Assembly: GCA_002350765.1 (NCBI GenBank)
Contig: DEFK01000024.1
Coordinates: 14,075-78,074 of the forward strand
From: Ruminococcaceae bacterium UBA2854
Lineage (GTDB): Bacteria > Bacillota > Clostridia > Oscillospirales > Acutalibacteraceae
Direction of reading: 5' to 3'
Length of the DNA stretch: 64,000 nucleotides
A program made the position numbers and the translations under genes. A model generated the notes under the pieces. It did not search any database. It saw only the letters and a list, made by a program, of their open reading frames with translations, and was not told the DNA's origin. Positions 27,571 to 34,797 of the stretch are shown piece after piece (position 1 is the stretch's first letter; every line of letters starts with the position of its first letter).

Positions 27571-27924
27571 TTATTTTGCGGCTTTAGCCTGCTCAACGAG
27601 AGCTGTGAAAGCTGCGGGATCGGAAATAGCGATTTCGGAAAGCATCTTACGGTTAAGTGTAATTCCTGCTTTTTTAAGGCCGTTCATAAATGTGGAGTAG
27701 TTTACTCCGTTAGCCTTACAAGCTGCTGAAATACGTGTAATCCAAAGACGACGGAAATCTCTCTTCTTCTGTTTACGACCGATATAAGCGTAGTTTCCTG
27801 ACTTCATAACGGCCTGTTTAGCCATTTTAAAATGTCTGGATTTAGCGCCGAAATAACCCTTAGCGAGTTTTAATACTTTTTTTCTTCTCTTGCGAGTAGT
27901 AATCGCACCTTTTACTCGTGCCAT
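27571..27924 (-). CDS. rplT: 50S ribosomal protein L20
   Basis: An early-assembly 23S rRNA-binding protein of 117 residues; in several bacteria it also represses its own operon. It opens MARVKGAITTRKRRKKVLKL, with FGAKSRHFKMAKQAVMKSG and RDFRRLWITRISAACKANG following, all standard L20. It is the last gene of infC-rpmI-rplT, 36 bases after rpmI. Confidence 0.98.
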   Translation of the reverse strand: MARVKGAITTRKRRKKVLKLAKGYFGAKSRHFKMAKQAVMKSGNYAYIGRKQKKRDFRRLWITRISAACKANGVNYSTFMNGLKKAGITLNRKMLSEIAISDPAAFTALVEQAKAAK

Positions 27925-27960
27925 TTTTAATACCTCCGTTAATTAGAAATTTTTAATCAA

Positions 27961-28158
27961 TTATTTATAAGGGATAAGACGTTTAATCTGAGCCACGTTT
28001 GTCTTATCAGCACAAGTAGTCTGGCGCAGACCTCTCTTACGTTTAGTTGTTTTCTTGTTTAAGATGTGAGATTTGTTAGCGTGAGCTCTAATTACCTTAC
28101 CTTTTTTAGAAAGCTTAAAACGCTTTTTAGCTCCGCTGTGTGTTTTAATTTTTGGCAT
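27961..28158 (-). CDS. rpmI: 50S ribosomal protein L35
   Basis: A 65-residue, very basic ribosomal protein starting MPKIKTHSGAKKRFKLSKKG, the classic L35 start, with the AHILNKKTTKRKR-like middle (SHILNKKTTKRKRGLR). It lies 22 bases after infC with a good GGAGG ribosome site, and before rplT, the conserved order. Confidence 0.98.
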   Translation of the reverse strand: MPKIKTHSGAKKRFKLSKKGKVIRAHANKSHILNKKTTKRKRGLRQTTCADKTNVAQIKRLIPYK

Positions 28159-28180
28159 AATATTTATCCTCCTTAACTAT

Positions 28181-28702
28181 TTACTTATTTGGCTTTGGCG
28201 ATAAAAACATAAGCATATTACGGCCCTCAAGCTTAGCGGGTTTATTTACAACCGCGTATTCCTCGCAAGCCTCGGAAAATCTTTTCATAAGGTCATATCC
28301 AAACTCGGAATGTCCCATTTCCCTGCCTCTGAAACGAATAGAAACCTTAACCTTATCGCCGTGCTTAAGAAACTTTATAGCGTTGTTAAGCTTGGTGTTA
28401 AAGTCATGGGTATCGATATTAAGCGAAAGTCTTACTTCCTTTGTATCGACAATTTTCTGATTCTTTCTGGCTTCTTTTTCCCTTTTAGCCTGTTCGAATT
28501 TGTACTTGCCGTAATCCATAATCTTGCATACAGGCGGTTTAGCCTGGGGAGCAATTTTTACGAGATCAAGGTCTTCTTTAGCCGCCAGATCAAGAGCTTG
28601 TTCAGCTGACATAATACCGAGCTGATCTCCGCTTGCGCTGATAATACGAAGCTCGCTGCCTTTTATATCCTCGTTGATCTGAATTTCACGCTTGCTGATA
28701 AT
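28181..28702 (-). CDS. infC: Translation initiation factor IF-3 (AUU start)
   Basis: IF-3 binds the 30S subunit and rejects non-standard start codons and incorrect tRNAs. The first ATG would remove 30 residues of the N-terminal domain. The full frame starts at an ATT with GGAGGTG ending 5 bases upstream, giving 173 residues: it reads IISKREIQINEDIKGSELRI, then SASGDQLGIMSAEQAL. This is the expected N-domain of IF-3. AUU is the known start codon of infC in E. coli and some Gram-positives, where it serves autoregulation. The C-domain has KPPVCKIMDYGKYKFEQ and VSIRFRGREMGH. It is controlled by an L20-type leader and attenuator. Confidence 0.95.
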   Translation of the reverse strand: MISKREIQINEDIKGSELRIISASGDQLGIMSAEQALDLAAKEDLDLVKIAPQAKPPVCKIMDYGKYKFEQAKREKEARKNQKIVDTKEVRLSLNIDTHDFNTKLNNAIKFLKHGDKVKVSIRFRGREMGHSEFGYDLMKRFSEACEEYAVVNKPAKLEGRNMLMFLSPKPNK

Positions 28703-28735
28703 AAAGCACCTCCAAAGCGATTATAACAAAAATAA

Positions 28736-28760
28736 AACGCGGACAGAAATCGTCCGCGTT
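28736..28760 (-). terminator. Leader attenuator hairpin before infC
   Basis: Minus strand AACGCGGAC pairs with GTCCGCGTT around a 7-base loop and is followed by TTATTTTTG, an intrinsic terminator placed inside the infC leader, about 30 bases before the start codon. Its loop and 3' arm (ATTTCTGTC) can instead pair with GACAGAAAT near the 5' end of the leader. Confidence 0.85.
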
Positions 28761-28862
28761 GAATACAAATAAACATAGTTAAATAACCTTAGTTTTAATA
28801 AGTATTACCCGTGCAGACGACACCCCACAGGTGAAGACATTTCTGTCTTTCTTTATTTTACT
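28761..28862 (-). promoter_or_regulatory. L20-type ribosomal protein leader (5' part)
   Basis: The leader RNA begins just after the promoter. A perfect hairpin AAGACA-GAAA-TGTCTT (28834-28849) is followed by CACC-TGTGG-GGTG (28821-28833) and TCGTCTGCACGGG. From position, operon and layout this resembles the L20 leader of Firmicute infC operons, in which L20 binding favours termination. The Rfam L20 leader model would test this. Confidence 0.75.
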
Positions 28863-28867
28863 AGAAG

Positions 28868-28896
28868 ATTATATAACAAAATTATGGATTTGTCAA
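28868..28896 (-). promoter_or_regulatory. Consensus sigma-A promoter of infC-rpmI-rplT
   Basis: Minus strand TTGACA, exactly 17 bases, TATAAT: a perfect consensus. It starts only 4 bases after the stop codon of the upstream phosphotransferase gene, with no terminator between. Confidence 0.9.
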
Positions 28897-28899
28897 GTC

Positions 28900-30678
28900 T
28901 TATTCTAAACATTTATAGATAAGCTGGGCGATTCTCTCGGAACTCTTACCGTCGAGGTCATCAAAGAACATATTTCTGAATCTCTCGATTTTCTCCATTT
29001 CGAAATCCTCTTCCTTAATAGCCTGGAGTAATTCATAAAGAGAACTGCATATTTTACCTGGTATATAAAGCTTAAAGTCGAAGTAGAAATCTCTCGACTT
29101 AATATACGCCTGTAAATCATACGCGTAGAACAGCATAGGAATATTAAGTAAGGAAGCCTCGAATACAAGAGACGAGTAGTCGCTGATAATAACATCGGAA
29201 ATAAAGAGCAGGTCGTTAATCTCGGTGCTCTCGGACAGGTCGATAACTCTATCCTTATACTTCTCAGGAATCGGATGCTGCTCGGTAATAAACGGATGAT
29301 GCTTAATAATTACCGCGTATTCATCGCCTAATGTTTCGCAAACCTCGTTTATATCGAATAATTCCATCGGATATCTCGCGGTCTGTTTAATATCGCCTCT
29401 GAATGTCGGAGCGAAGAGAACGATCTTCTTATCTTTAAGGTTGGGATACTCGCTGTAGAACTGCTTTCTGAAGTTCTCTTTATACTCTTCGTCGAAGAAA
29501 ATATCGGTTCTGGCGATACCTGTAGGTACAACGTTCTTTGTAGCTATACCGAAGCCCTCGGAATGGCACTTTTTACAATAATCTGAGCTTACTGTTACAT
29601 AGTCATAGTTACGGTGCATTCTCGTAGGCTGAGGAGAGCCCTTTGGTTTACCGAGTCGGGTGAATCCAAACGTCTTAAACGCTCCGCAGGCGTGCCATAA
29701 TTGTACAATCTTAGTCTCGGGTTTAATATCAATAAGGTGAATCTGAGGAGTAAACTCGTCTAGAATAATAACCTTACTTGTAGCGCAAGCCTCGGCGAAA
29801 TCGTCGATTTCTTTTCTTGTCATATATCTGAAGGATTTTGTGTTAAACAAGAAATTGATATCGAGATTCTTATCATCCTTAATCTTGTTGTAAACAAACT
29901 CGAAGTTACCTGAAATCTCTTCTCTTCTCGCTGAGAAGAAAGTGATTTTATTTGGCTGAACCTTTTTATGCTTTTTATGCTTATACTTACGTCTGATTAA
30001 GTTTCTCTTATAACCGTCCATAGTAAGACTTTCTCTCGAAACTCTCGCTATACGGTAGATAATATACGACACAAGACGCGCAAGCTTGTTTTCGGACTCG
30101 ATTTTAGACGGCATACTCTTAAAGCCTGTAAAGGTTAACAGACCTTCTATTATAAAAATAGGAATAAGACATAAGGAGAGAATAAGCGTTATAAACTTAA
30201 TAAACGAGTCGAAAGCCTTAACGATAGAGCCCTTGCGGTTGTAACGGTTTATCCTGTCGGGTCTTGATGTAATATCAAAGTGGTCGCCGCAAGCCTTAAG
30301 AGTAAAGAATTTTTTATCCTGAATAAATTCATCGGGTGTAACGTCTATAGGTACTCTTTCCGCGTAGAAATCGGCGAAGTTAAGATTGAAGTACATATTA
30401 AACGGTAAGCCCTGACCTCTTGTTTTCCAGAAGATATAATCCAAACGATAAGTGTATATTCCTGAGAACATACACTTTCCGTCAATATAAGTAATATCCC
30501 TGAATCTGATTACAAGAGGAATTCTTCTATCTTCTTCTCCGTTATCAAAGTAAAGAATTACCTTAGGAGTAGAAAGAAACTTAGGGTTAATAGATTCATC
30601 GATAAACTCACCCGATAAATCAATTGTCATTGATTGCTTTTCAACAACAATGCTGTTAATTTTAATCTTATAATCCAA
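28900..30678 (-). CDS. CDP-glycerol/ribitol polyol-phosphate transferase (TagF/TarL-like)
   Basis: A transferase that moves glycerol- or ribitol-phosphate from its CDP form onto a cell-surface polymer (teichoic acid or capsule). The N-terminal 160 residues form a beta-rich domain; a membrane-associated hydrophobic stretch lies at about 165-190 (LILSLCLIPIFIIEGLL); the Glyphos_transf domain follows with LWHACGAFKTFG, PTGIARTDIFF, VLFAPTFRG, KHHPFI and SDYSSLVFEASLL, matching the family's His and Ser/Asp/Glu positions. At 592 residues it is single-domain. Its neighbours TarI-like, TarJ-like and Rpe suggest CDP-ribitol as donor, an inference from context. It is the last gene of its operon. Confidence 0.85.
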   Translation of the reverse strand: MDYKIKINSIVVEKQSMTIDLSGEFIDESINPKFLSTPKVILYFDNGEEDRRIPLVIRFRDITYIDGKCMFSGIYTYRLDYIFWKTRGQGLPFNMYFNLNFADFYAERVPIDVTPDEFIQDKKFFTLKACGDHFDITSRPDRINRYNRKGSIVKAFDSFIKFITLILSLCLIPIFIIEGLLTFTGFKSMPSKIESENKLARLVSYIIYRIARVSRESLTMDGYKRNLIRRKYKHKKHKKVQPNKITFFSARREEISGNFEFVYNKIKDDKNLDINFLFNTKSFRYMTRKEIDDFAEACATSKVIILDEFTPQIHLIDIKPETKIVQLWHACGAFKTFGFTRLGKPKGSPQPTRMHRNYDYVTVSSDYCKKCHSEGFGIATKNVVPTGIARTDIFFDEEYKENFRKQFYSEYPNLKDKKIVLFAPTFRGDIKQTARYPMELFDINEVCETLGDEYAVIIKHHPFITEQHPIPEKYKDRVIDLSESTEINDLLFISDVIISDYSSLVFEASLLNIPMLFYAYDLQAYIKSRDFYFDFKLYIPGKICSSLYELLQAIKEEDFEMEKIERFRNMFFDDLDGKSSERIAQLIYKCLE

Positions 30679-30694
30679 TTAAAAATCCCTCACA

Positions 30695-31360
30695 TTACTT
30701 AACTAATTTATAAAATTTATCAACCGCTTCATTAAGCGGAAAATCTTTTCCGTAAACAGACGAAGATCCCGCGACAAATATATCGGCGCCGTTTTCACGC
30801 ATTTTACCGCAATGATCCCAGCTTACGTTACCGTCAACCTCAATAAGAACATCCTTACCCGATTTAACGATAATATCCTTTAATTCGGCAAGACGTTCCA
30901 TACTCTTTGGAGCTAAAGGCTGTCCCGCAAACCCAGGATAAACAGTCATAATCAGGATAGCGTACACCTCGTCAAGGAACTCGCAAACAGTATCTACGGG
31001 TGTGTCTGGGCTTATAGCAAGGCAGGCGTCAGCGCCGCGGGATTTAATATCCGCTAAAACATCGTGAGGATTTTCACAAGCCTCAAAATGTACGGAAACC
31101 ATATCCCCCTCGGCTATTTCCATCTTATCGAAATACTGCTGAGGTTCAAAAGCCATAATATGAATATCTCTTCTGATATTCTTCATCGGCTTTTTAAAGC
31201 TTTTTACCATATTGGTATCAAATGTGATATTAGGCACAAATTTATTGTCCATAAAATCTATGTGCAAAAACTCAACTCCGAGTTCATCGAGTTTTTTAAT
31301 CTCGTCGGATAAATTGAGTAAATCAGCGCACATAACGGACGGTGATAACATACCTCTCAT
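30695..31360 (-). CDS. rpe: Ribulose-phosphate 3-epimerase
   Basis: Interconverts D-ribulose 5-phosphate and D-xylulose 5-phosphate. The TIM-barrel motifs are LSPSVMCADLL at the start, HIDFMDNKFVPNITF near residue 33, VHFEAC, and MTVYPGFAGQ near 138, with metal ligands His and Asp in place; VDGNVSW follows. At 221 residues it is normal. Its place between the dehydrogenase and the phosphotransferase suggests it supplies ribulose 5-phosphate for ribitol 5-phosphate rather than serving only the pentose pathway. MDNKFVPN differs slightly from the usual MDGHFVPN. Confidence 0.9.
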   Translation of the reverse strand: MRGMLSPSVMCADLLNLSDEIKKLDELGVEFLHIDFMDNKFVPNITFDTNMVKSFKKPMKNIRRDIHIMAFEPQQYFDKMEIAEGDMVSVHFEACENPHDVLADIKSRGADACLAISPDTPVDTVCEFLDEVYAILIMTVYPGFAGQPLAPKSMERLAELKDIIVKSGKDVLIEVDGNVSWDHCGKMRENGADIFVAGSSSVYGKDFPLNEAVDKFYKLVK

Positions 31361-31369
31361 ATTTACCTC

Positions 31370-32422
31370 TTAGTCCATAGTAATCATAACTTTGCTGTAA
31401 AACTCGGTATGATCCTTCATAATTTCGAGTCCCTTATCCATTTCCTCAAGCGAGAATGTCTGTGTGATAAGAGGCTTAACCTTAACAGCTCCTGTGGACA
31501 TAGCGTCAACAACAATGCTCCAGTCACTCTGCGGAGTATTATTGTACGCGGAATTCCATGTTCCGAAAATTCTAAGCTGTTTTCTTAAAATCTGCCAGTA
31601 GGTGTTCTGCGGGAATGTATAATCTCCGTGAGGATTACCTACATAAATTACCTTACCGCCCGATGCTACGCTGTCAAGACAGTTACCCGCGGTTACGTCC
31701 ATACCTACAGCTTCAATAGCTATATCGGCGCCGTTACCGCCTGTCTGCTCCATAACCCACTCAACGGGATCGCCGTGAGAAGCGTTAAAGTAATCATAAA
31801 AGCCTAAGCTTTCGATAAAATCATAGTTATTTAAATCGGTACCTACTAAAAGAACCTTGCTGGCGCCCCAGGCTTTAGCCCACTGAGCGATAAGCATACC
31901 TATAGTACCGGGACCGTAGATTACAACGGATTCGCCGATTTCAATACCCGCTCTTCTTAAAGCGTGAAGCGCAACGGCTGTAGGCTCAGCCATAGCGGCT
32001 TCTTCAAAGCTTACGTTATCCGCTATAGGAACAAGGTTCCATACGGGAACTCTTACATATTCCGCAAAAGCGCCGTCGGAGCGTGAGCCTAAATAATCGT
32101 AGCTCTTACAGCACTCGTAAACGCCCTTGTTACAGCTTGTGCATTCTCTGCAAGGAATAAGCGGAAATACAGCGGCGCGTGTTCCGATATACTTTTCATT
32201 TTCTTTAGTAGCGGCAGCTACAACTTCACCCGCGAACTCGTGGCCGGGTATTGTCGGGAAATGATATGTTCCGTTTACAAAAATTCTGGGGATATCCGAA
32301 CCGCAAATACCGCAGGCTTTAACCTTCATTAAGACCTCATCGGGCTTTAACTCGGGTATGGGATAATCCTCATATCTTAAATCTCCGACACCGTGTAAAA
32401 CACGTGCTTTCATTGTATCCAT
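31370..32422 (-). CDS. Zinc-dependent medium-chain dehydrogenase, TarJ-like
   Basis: A medium-chain zinc dehydrogenase. It has the catalytic zinc motif CGICGSD near residue 37 with GHEFAGEVV near 60, the four structural zinc cysteines in CRECTSCNKGVYECC near residues 91-105, and the nucleotide-binding YGPGTIGMLIAQWAKA near 170. General relatives are sorbitol or galactitol-1-phosphate dehydrogenases; next to a TarI-like gene and rpe, ribulose-5-phosphate reductase (making ribitol 5-phosphate, TarJ) is the best guess. The start could be MDTMKARV or MKARV; the first has GGAGG at good distance. Confidence 0.75.
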   Translation of the reverse strand: MDTMKARVLHGVGDLRYEDYPIPELKPDEVLMKVKACGICGSDIPRIFVNGTYHFPTIPGHEFAGEVVAAATKENEKYIGTRAAVFPLIPCRECTSCNKGVYECCKSYDYLGSRSDGAFAEYVRVPVWNLVPIADNVSFEEAAMAEPTAVALHALRRAGIEIGESVVIYGPGTIGMLIAQWAKAWGASKVLLVGTDLNNYDFIESLGFYDYFNASHGDPVEWVMEQTGGNGADIAIEAVGMDVTAGNCLDSVASGGKVIYVGNPHGDYTFPQNTYWQILRKQLRIFGTWNSAYNNTPQSDWSIVVDAMSTGAVKVKPLITQTFSLEEMDKGLEIMKDHTEFYSKVMITMD

Positions 32423-32434
32423 AGTAACCTCCTC

Positions 32435-33124
32435 TTATCCTTTTACTATTGTTTCAAATGTTTCTAAATCTTCTATAGTAGTAATTTTAAAATTACGCTC
32501 GCTGCCTTCTACAAGACGAACCTTCATACCGTGTCTGTACGCAATTTCACTGCTGCCCGCTGTAGAAGCGATTTCATCATCAGTAACGGAATCGTGGATA
32601 TCGAGATACTTTTTAAAGTCAAAGCTTTCGGGAGCCTGTCCCGCGAAAAGCTCGGAACGCTTTAAAAGATGGTCGATTGATTTTCCGTCTTTACTCTGAT
32701 AGATAGTGTCCTTAACAGAGATAACAGGCATAGCGCCGTCATCCTCAACAGCTCCGATAATACAATCCTTTATAATCTTATCGGAAACAAGCGGACGAGC
32801 CGCGTCGTGAATAATTACGACATTTGTATCAGGAGCGTTCTCCTTTGTGCATTTAAGACCGTTATAAATTGAATGCTGACGCGTTTGTCCCGCTGGAGCG
32901 TAACCGCATACCTTGCTGATACCGTACTTATCCACATTCTCGATAACATAGTCTTTCCACTCGTCGCTGACAACGATAACTATTTTATCAATATCGCTGT
33001 GTTTCTCAAAGATTTCGAGGCAATAAACTATAATAGGTTTATCGTCAACTACCAGATACTGTTTAGGACGGTCAACACCCATTCTTGAGCCGACTCCGCC
33101 CGCGAGTATAATTGCTGTATTCAT
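32435..33124 (-). CDS. D-ribitol-5-phosphate cytidylyltransferase, TarI/IspD-like
   Basis: A CTP-dependent nucleotidyltransferase of the IspD/TarI group. Motifs are AIILAGGVGSRMGVDRPKQYL at the start, PAGQTRQHSIYNGL near 79, VIIHDAARPLVS near 103, and DDEIASTAGSSEIA near 180. IspD (isoprenoid) and TarI (CDP-ribitol) are hard to separate by eye; adjacency to a TarJ-like dehydrogenase, rpe and a CDP-polyol transferase favours TarI, and no ispF is nearby. It is first in a four-gene operon with its own promoter, and has GGAGGTAG 4 bases before ATG. Confidence 0.78.
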   Translation of the reverse strand: MNTAIILAGGVGSRMGVDRPKQYLVVDDKPIIVYCLEIFEKHSDIDKIVIVVSDEWKDYVIENVDKYGISKVCGYAPAGQTRQHSIYNGLKCTKENAPDTNVVIIHDAARPLVSDKIIKDCIIGAVEDDGAMPVISVKDTIYQSKDGKSIDHLLKRSELFAGQAPESFDFKKYLDIHDSVTDDEIASTAGSSEIAYRHGMKVRLVEGSERNFKITTIEDLETFETIVKG

Positions 33125-33155
33125 AAACTACCTCCAAAGGTAATGCAGTCGAATT

Positions 33156-33184
33156 ATTGTACCATATTTAGCGTAATAAGTCAA
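33156..33184 (-). promoter_or_regulatory. Sigma-A promoter of the tarI-tarJ-rpe-tagF-like operon
   Basis: Minus strand TTGACT, 17 bases, TACAAT, about 30 bases before the cytidylyltransferase start codon. Confidence 0.8.
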
Positions 33185-33308
33185 TTTTTTGTACATTATC
33201 TCAAAATAGACTTTTACACTATCGACTATACGGTTTAAGTATAATATTTATTGATTAAACTGTCAATTGTTGTAAAAAGAATGTAACTATTTATCGAATA
33301 TTACGCAC

Positions 33309-33337
33309 TTGATTTAGTAAATGGTTTATGTTAATAT
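33309..33337 (+). promoter_or_regulatory. Sigma-A promoter of the CPBP-tadA pair
   Basis: TTGATT, 17 bases, TAATAT, followed by GGAGTG and the ATG of the protease gene. The roughly 120 bases between this and the opposite promoter at 33156-33184 are AT-rich and hold nothing else that I recognise. Confidence 0.7.
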
Positions 33338-33355
33338 TTTATTCGGAGTGATTTT

Positions 33356-34300
33356 ATGGAAACCAACATCAGATTAAAGCTCAAAAAAACAGCCAGCGGC
33401 ATAGGATATTTCGTATTATCGATAATACTCGCGATGAACGTTTTAAGCGTTATACTTGCCGTACCCGCATATATGAGGGCGCCTGTGATAAGCAACTCTC
33501 TCCTATCGATTCTGCAATTAATCGCGTCGATAACGGGAATGTTTATTATCGGCCTGTTTTACTGCTTACTATCTAAAACAAGCTTAAACGAGGTACTCCC
33601 GTTTAAAAAGGTAAAGCCCGATTTAATGATAAAAACCGTTGTTATGGCTTTAGCTGTCGTGTTTGTAGCGAATTATCTAACCGATTATTTCGTACAGGGT
33701 ATGTCGCTTTTCGGACTGCATAACAATGTATCAATGAGCTTCGAATCACACAACGTGGTCGAAAACATTCTTTATATTATATCGGTAGCAATAATTCCCG
33801 CGTTAACCGAAGAATTCGCTTTTAGAGGAATTGTTCTTCAAAAATTAAGAAAACACGGCGACGCTTACGCTATATTTATATCGGCGTTGCTTTTCGGACT
33901 TTTGCACGGAAACATAGTACAGATTCCGTTCGCGTTTACTGTCGGCATCGTGGCAGGTTTTATAACTATAAAAACAGGCTCTATTATCCCCGCGATTATA
34001 GTTCATTTTTTAAATAATCTATCAAGTGTTATTGTATCCATCATCAGTGAGAATAATTTATGCGATCCCGCTGTAACCGACGCTGTATACCTTATATTTG
34101 TAATAGTAATCTTTGTAGGCGGAATATTCTCATCCTACAGTTTAAGTAAAATAAAAGGATTTTTTAACCTTGAAGCTTACACCTTAATTCCATTTAAGGA
34201 AAGATTGAAACTTACCTTTTCATCAATCGGAATTATACTCGCGTTAATACTTATGAGCGCGGAAATAGTTTATTCATTAATACCTGCGTATGGAACTTGA
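33356..34300 (+). CDS. CPBP family intramembrane metalloprotease
   Basis: A polytopic membrane protein of 314 residues with about eight hydrophobic segments. It carries the CPBP (Abi) motifs: EEFAFRG near residue 152 (EExxxR), FGLLHGN near residue 184 (FxxxH) and a third His/Asn motif in HFLNNLSS near 220. These proteases cleave substrates within the membrane; in various bacteria they act in bacteriocin self-immunity, prenyl-protein processing or stress. The target here is unknown. The gene overlaps tadA by 11 bases. Confidence 0.88.
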   Translation: METNIRLKLKKTASGIGYFVLSIILAMNVLSVILAVPAYMRAPVISNSLLSILQLIASITGMFIIGLFYCLLSKTSLNEVLPFKKVKPDLMIKTVVMALAVVFVANYLTDYFVQGMSLFGLHNNVSMSFESHNVVENILYIISVAIIPALTEEFAFRGIVLQKLRKHGDAYAIFISALLFGLLHGNIVQIPFAFTVGIVAGFITIKTGSIIPAIIVHFLNNLSSVIVSIISENNLCDPAVTDAVYLIFVIVIFVGGIFSSYSLSKIKGFFNLEAYTLIPFKERLKLTFSSIGIILALILMSAEIVYSLIPAYGT

Positions 34301-34739
34301 ATATTATATGAACGAGGCTCTTAAACAGGCTGAAATCGCTTATGAACTCGGCGAGATTCCTATTGGAGCCGTAATCACACAAAACGGTAAAATTATATCA
34401 ACCGCTTACAACAGACGTGAAACGGGCAAAAACGCTCTTTATCACGCAGAACTCGAAGCCATACATAAAGCCTGCGAAAAGCTCGGAGGCTGGCGGCTTT
34501 GGAACTGCGAGCTATTCGTAACCTTAGAGCCCTGCCCTATGTGCGCGGGAGCTATAGTAAATGCCAGAATACCAAAGGTGTACTTCGGAGCTTACGATAA
34601 GAAAAACGGAGCGTGCGGTTCGTATATGGATTTAATGAATACCGAAAACAATTTCCGTCCCGAGGTAACAGGCGGAATACTGGAGGATAAATGCTCCGAA
34701 TTAATTAAAGATTTCTTTAAAAAACTAAGAAACAGCTGA
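34290..34739 (+). CDS. tadA: tRNA adenosine(34) deaminase TadA
   Basis: Deaminates A34 to inosine in tRNA-Arg(ACG), needed to read CGU, CGC and CGA. The zinc site is H52-A-E54 in HAELEAI and C82-PM-C85 in EPCPMCAGAIV, with Glu54 as the proton shuttle. The length of 149 residues is normal. Translation is probably coupled to the CPBP gene, in which its ATG lies. The stop codon lies within the 5' arm of the terminator. Confidence 0.95.
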   Translation: MELEYYMNEALKQAEIAYELGEIPIGAVITQNGKIISTAYNRRETGKNALYHAELEAIHKACEKLGGWRLWNCELFVTLEPCPMCAGAIVNARIPKVYFGAYDKKNGACGSYMDLMNTENNFRPEVTGGILEDKCSELIKDFFKKLRNS

Positions 34740-34755
34740 AAATTCAGCTGTTTCT
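34728..34755 (+). terminator. Intrinsic terminator after tadA
   Basis: AGAAACAGCTGAA pairs with TTCAGCTGTTTCT around a 2-base centre, then a run of Ts to 34760. The stem includes the tadA stop codon. Confidence 0.9.
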
Positions 34756-34797
34756 TTTTTACCTTATAAGATTTGATTGATTGCGGCGGCTAGCCGA

